9,071 nucleotides of DNA from DYHD01 sp964411065 (GTDB lineage: Bacteria; Nitrospirota; Thermodesulfovibrionia; Thermodesulfovibrionales; Dissulfurispiraceae), in assembly GCA_964411065.1 (NCBI GenBank), contig CAYPJO010000072.1, positions 1 through 9,071 on the forward strand, written 5' to 3'. This document shows positions 7,200 through 9,071 of the stretch, piece after piece. Positions within the stretch are counted from its first letter, which is position 1; each line of letters begins with the position of its first letter. Position numbers and translations under genes: made by a program. Under the pieces are notes generated by a model. The model was not told where the DNA came from and did no database searches. It was given only the letters and a program-made list of their open reading frames with translations.

Positions 7200-8927
7200 C
7201 TATTTACCTCGTAAGGAATATATGTAAAGGATCACACCGAATGGACTTTCGCCTTTTAAGATATTTTTTAACTTTAAGCCCAATATAGGTCTTGATAAGA
7301 TTAATAGTCTGTCTTCTGTGATAGCGTAATCTATAATCTCACCACTTATATTTTCTATAAATTTTCTCTCCTCTACTGTTGTGCCGTTCCACCAATAAGC
7401 CATAATTGAAGATTCTTTATAACCAAGTCCTCGGACTGTGCTTAGTAAGGGGTCTTTTTTCAAAGTATAAACTTCTCCATCTTTATATATCAATTTATCT
7501 TTTATTGACCATTTACCTTTGTCAAAGAAACCTGACAAAGTTTCCTTTGCAAAGGCAATTGAAAAATCCCCAAGACTTTCTTTACTGCGCCATTTTACGA
7601 TATTTTTTTCATCAAATAATCTCAAATAACCCTCTTCATCCCATACGAACAAAAACTTTTCCCTCTCAGGTGAGAAAATCTCTTGAAAATCATATAAATT
7701 TACTCCGGGTGGGAGAGGGAAAACCGGTCCCTCTTTGAAGGATTTATCTTGATGGGAGATCAGGAAGATTTTGCCTTCATAGCCTGTAGCTGGAGAGAAA
7801 CTTTGTGCTAATATCCTATTGTTGACTTCTCTGATGAATAGGCTACTTCTATTCCACAATTTAACAAAGTTTTTCCCTTCCAATTCATACACATAGGATA
7901 TTACATCATTATCTGTCTTTAATGTGATTAGAATCAATTCTCTCAGACTTCCCTCAACTTTTACCTTATCTATCCACAATATATCTCCTTTAAGGGGCAA
8001 CTTTAACTCCCATAATAAGTTTAAATCTACTTTCGAAGTATAAAATCTAACCACATGGTCTGTGACAAGCCCTATCTCTATTGATTGGTCACCGTCAAAA
8101 TCACCTGCAACAATACGATGGGCAGAAAAAGGTAGATCATAAGAAAAGAGTAATTCTGCTGGCATCATGCCTGGTATACCTGACTTTTGCCTTAATTCAT
8201 TAATGAAGTTAACATTCATAGTAATCTTTTTTTCGGAAAACTGTTTTTTATCATCTGTCCAGAAGAGTTTCTGAATTATATCTACATCTCTACCTTTTCT
8301 TACCTCTGTTAATATTAAAGCTGCTAATGCGTTTCTGGTCTTAGCCTCAGACAAAATTTTTTGGATGTCATCTATTTCAGTGGACGAGTCAATAAGTTCA
8401 AATCTATTACTATCTTTTAAGAGTTGGTAATATGAATCACCTATGAACCAATCAATACCACCTTGATGGAATAAGATTCTTACCTTCGTAGCAGGTATTC
8501 TCAATGTGACATTATTATTAAAATCTTCTGGTTTTCCACTGATAATTATTCCAGTGGCTTGACTGGCAGTAAGAGAATCTATCTCCACATCCCCTATGGG
8601 GACAGCAATTTTCCCTAATCGCTCTTTTGTTACGGGATGTATGAAATCAACCCCTTCTTTAAAAGCTTTTAGTCTCATCCCTATAACAAACCTTTTCTGA
8701 GAGTCAAGAGATATCCTTACCTTTGATCCTTCAACAGCAACAATCTTGGCTTCGAATGGTTGGAAAAATGACAAGGTCTCCTCTAATAGAGTCCCAAAGG
8801 GATTTTTTTTGAGGCTATCTGAATTTTGAGCATTCTGCATTTCAGAGGAATAGGAGATAGTATTTAAAAAAATAAATAATGAAATTAGAAAAAAAATTAT
8901 TAATAAAATAAGCATATTCTTTTTCAC
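7200..8927 (-). CDS. exported protein of unknown function with FlgT-like and FG-GAP/VCBS-type regions
   Basis: I do not recognise a named gene. Residues 1-28 form a signal peptide (KK, a long hydrophobic core at 5-25, then SYSS), so the protein is probably periplasmic or outer-membrane associated. No lipobox cysteine is seen. Residues 58-128 resemble the C-terminal domain of flagellar assembly protein FlgT: a beta-rich stretch on the pattern 'VEGSKVRISL ... GMRL ... HPVTKERLG'. Residues 145-250 recall the middle domain of FlgT or CsgG/TolB-like domains (RFELIDSSTEI, then a helix rich in Ala and Leu). From 268 to the end there are repeated short strands with W, D and F as in beta-propellers. 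One clear calcium-loop motif of FG-GAP/VCBS type is DFDGDQSIEI at 276-285 (Asp276, Asp278, Asp280, Glu284). No catalytic motif is visible. It is the first gene of the uppS-cdsA-dxr-rseP operon, 5 nt from uppS. A role in envelope assembly or sensing is inference from context. Confidence 0.85.
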   Translation of the reverse strand: MKKNMLILLIIFFLISLFIFLNTISYSSEMQNAQNSDSLKKNPFGTLLEETLSFFQPFEAKIVAVEGSKVRISLDSQKRFVIGMRLKAFKEGVDFIHPVTKERLGKIAVPIGDVEIDSLTASQATGIIISGKPEDFNNNVTLRIPATKVRILFHQGGIDWFIGDSYYQLLKDSNRFELIDSSTEIDDIQKILSEAKTRNALAALILTEVRKGRDVDIIQKLFWTDDKKQFSEKKITMNVNFINELRQKSGIPGMMPAELLFSYDLPFSAHRIVAGDFDGDQSIEIGLVTDHVVRFYTSKVDLNLLWELKLPLKGDILWIDKVKVEGSLRELILITLKTDNDVISYVYELEGKNFVKLWNRSSLFIREVNNRILAQSFSPATGYEGKIFLISHQDKSFKEGPVFPLPPGVNLYDFQEIFSPEREKFLFVWDEEGYLRLFDEKNIVKWRSKESLGDFSIAFAKETLSGFFDKGKWSIKDKLIYKDGEVYTLKKDPLLSTVRGLGYKESSIMAYWWNGTTVEERKFIENISGEIIDYAITEDRLLILSRPILGLKLKNILKGESPFGVILYIYSLRGK

Positions 8928-8937
8928 AAAATTCCCC
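8928..8937 (-). promoter_or_regulatory. ribosome binding site deciding a GTG start
   Basis: On the minus strand AAGGGG stands 6 nt before GTG at 8927-8925. The next in-frame ATG (codon 5, 8915-8913) would be 18 nt away, so GTG is the better start. GTG also keeps the two lysines that form the positive end of the signal peptide. Confidence 0.65.
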
Positions 8938-8958
8938 TTTCCCTCTTCACAGAGGAAA
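8938..8958 (-). promoter_or_regulatory. leader hairpin next to the ribosome binding site
   Basis: On the minus strand TTTCCTCT (8958-8951) pairs with AGAGGGAAA (8946-8938) around a GTGA loop, giving 8 pairs with one bulged G. A GAGGG motif that could act as a Shine-Dalgarno sequence is buried in the stem, while the AAGGGG nearer to the start codon lies at its foot. The fold may tune translation of the operon's first gene; this is inference from base pairing only. Confidence 0.35.
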
Positions 8959-8993
8959 GCATTAATAGAAATAACATAGAATGAATCTTTTAC

Positions 8994-9021
8994 TTTATAA
9001 CATGAAGGTAAAGTAAGTCAA
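8994..9021 (-). promoter_or_regulatory. sigma70-type promoter of the envelope operon
   Basis: On the minus strand TTGACT (9021-9016) and TATAAA (8999-8994) are separated by 16 bp, each matching 5 of 6 consensus bases. Transcription would begin near 8987, leaving a leader of about 60 nt. It is the only good promoter seen ahead of the five minus-strand genes. The -35 box overlaps the stop codon of the possible upstream gene, so read-through from that gene could also contribute. Confidence 0.55.
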
Positions 9022-9071
9022 AATCTTTCAAGAAGGTCAGCATCCCTAATTTCGTGATGGAAAAAATTAAG
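9018..9071 (-). CDS. possible C-terminal end of an upstream gene (partial)
   Basis: Reading inwards on the minus strand from the window edge, a frame is open up to a TGA at 9020-9018 and gives LNFFHHEIRDADLLERF. The charged, amphipathic composition looks like a real protein tail, more so than the alternative open frame (LIFSITKLGMLTFL..., stop overlapping the -10 region). It is too short to assign to a family. If real, its stop lies about 90 nt before the start of the FlgT/VCBS-like gene, on the same strand. Confidence 0.4.
   Translation of the reverse strand, partial: LNFFHHEIRDADLLERF

Noticed and set aside
7406..7738. 110-codon open frame on the + strand
   Set aside because: It is antisense to the propeller region of the exported protein and has no recognisable motif or ribosome binding site.

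Overview
This is a compact, AT-rich bacterial chromosomal segment, most likely from a Gram-negative anaerobe or thermophile of the Desulfobacterota or Nitrospirota kind. That placement is a low-confidence guess from gene order and protein style. The MEP-pathway gene dxr and the uppS-cdsA-rseP set establish that it is bacterial. There are no tRNAs, rRNAs, mobile elements, CRISPR arrays or long non-coding stretches.

Left part, + strand: acs (acetyl-CoA synthetase, 96-2072) has a good sigma70-type promoter and a strong Shine-Dalgarno sequence. It is closed by a rho-independent terminator built on a perfect 34-bp palindrome (2094-2127). hisD (histidinol dehydrogenase, 2157-3437) follows as an isolated histidine gene with almost no recognisable ribosome binding site.

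Right part, - strand (read from right to left): a promoter at 8994-9021 precedes a 575-residue exported protein of unknown function (7200-8927). Then come uppS (6466-7194), cdsA (5669-6484), dxr (4513-5667) and rseP (3446-4516). These five genes are separated by 5 nt or less or overlap, so they look like one operon. It joins the isoprenoid precursor step (Dxr), the undecaprenyl carrier for cell-wall polymers (UppS), phospholipid head-group activation (CdsA) and membrane-stress proteolysis (RseP), a classic envelope-biogenesis set. The first gene is the unusual member: it combines a signal peptide, a FlgT-C-like domain, a FlgT/CsgG-like middle region and a C-terminal FG-GAP/VCBS-type beta-propeller region. 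The operon runs tail to tail into hisD with only 8 nt between stop codons and no convincing terminator.

Both window edges may hold the last codons of neighbouring genes (about 1-57 on +, 9018-9071 on -), too short to identify. I found no clearly novel system. The best lead is the uncharacterised FlgT/VCBS-like protein heading the envelope operon.
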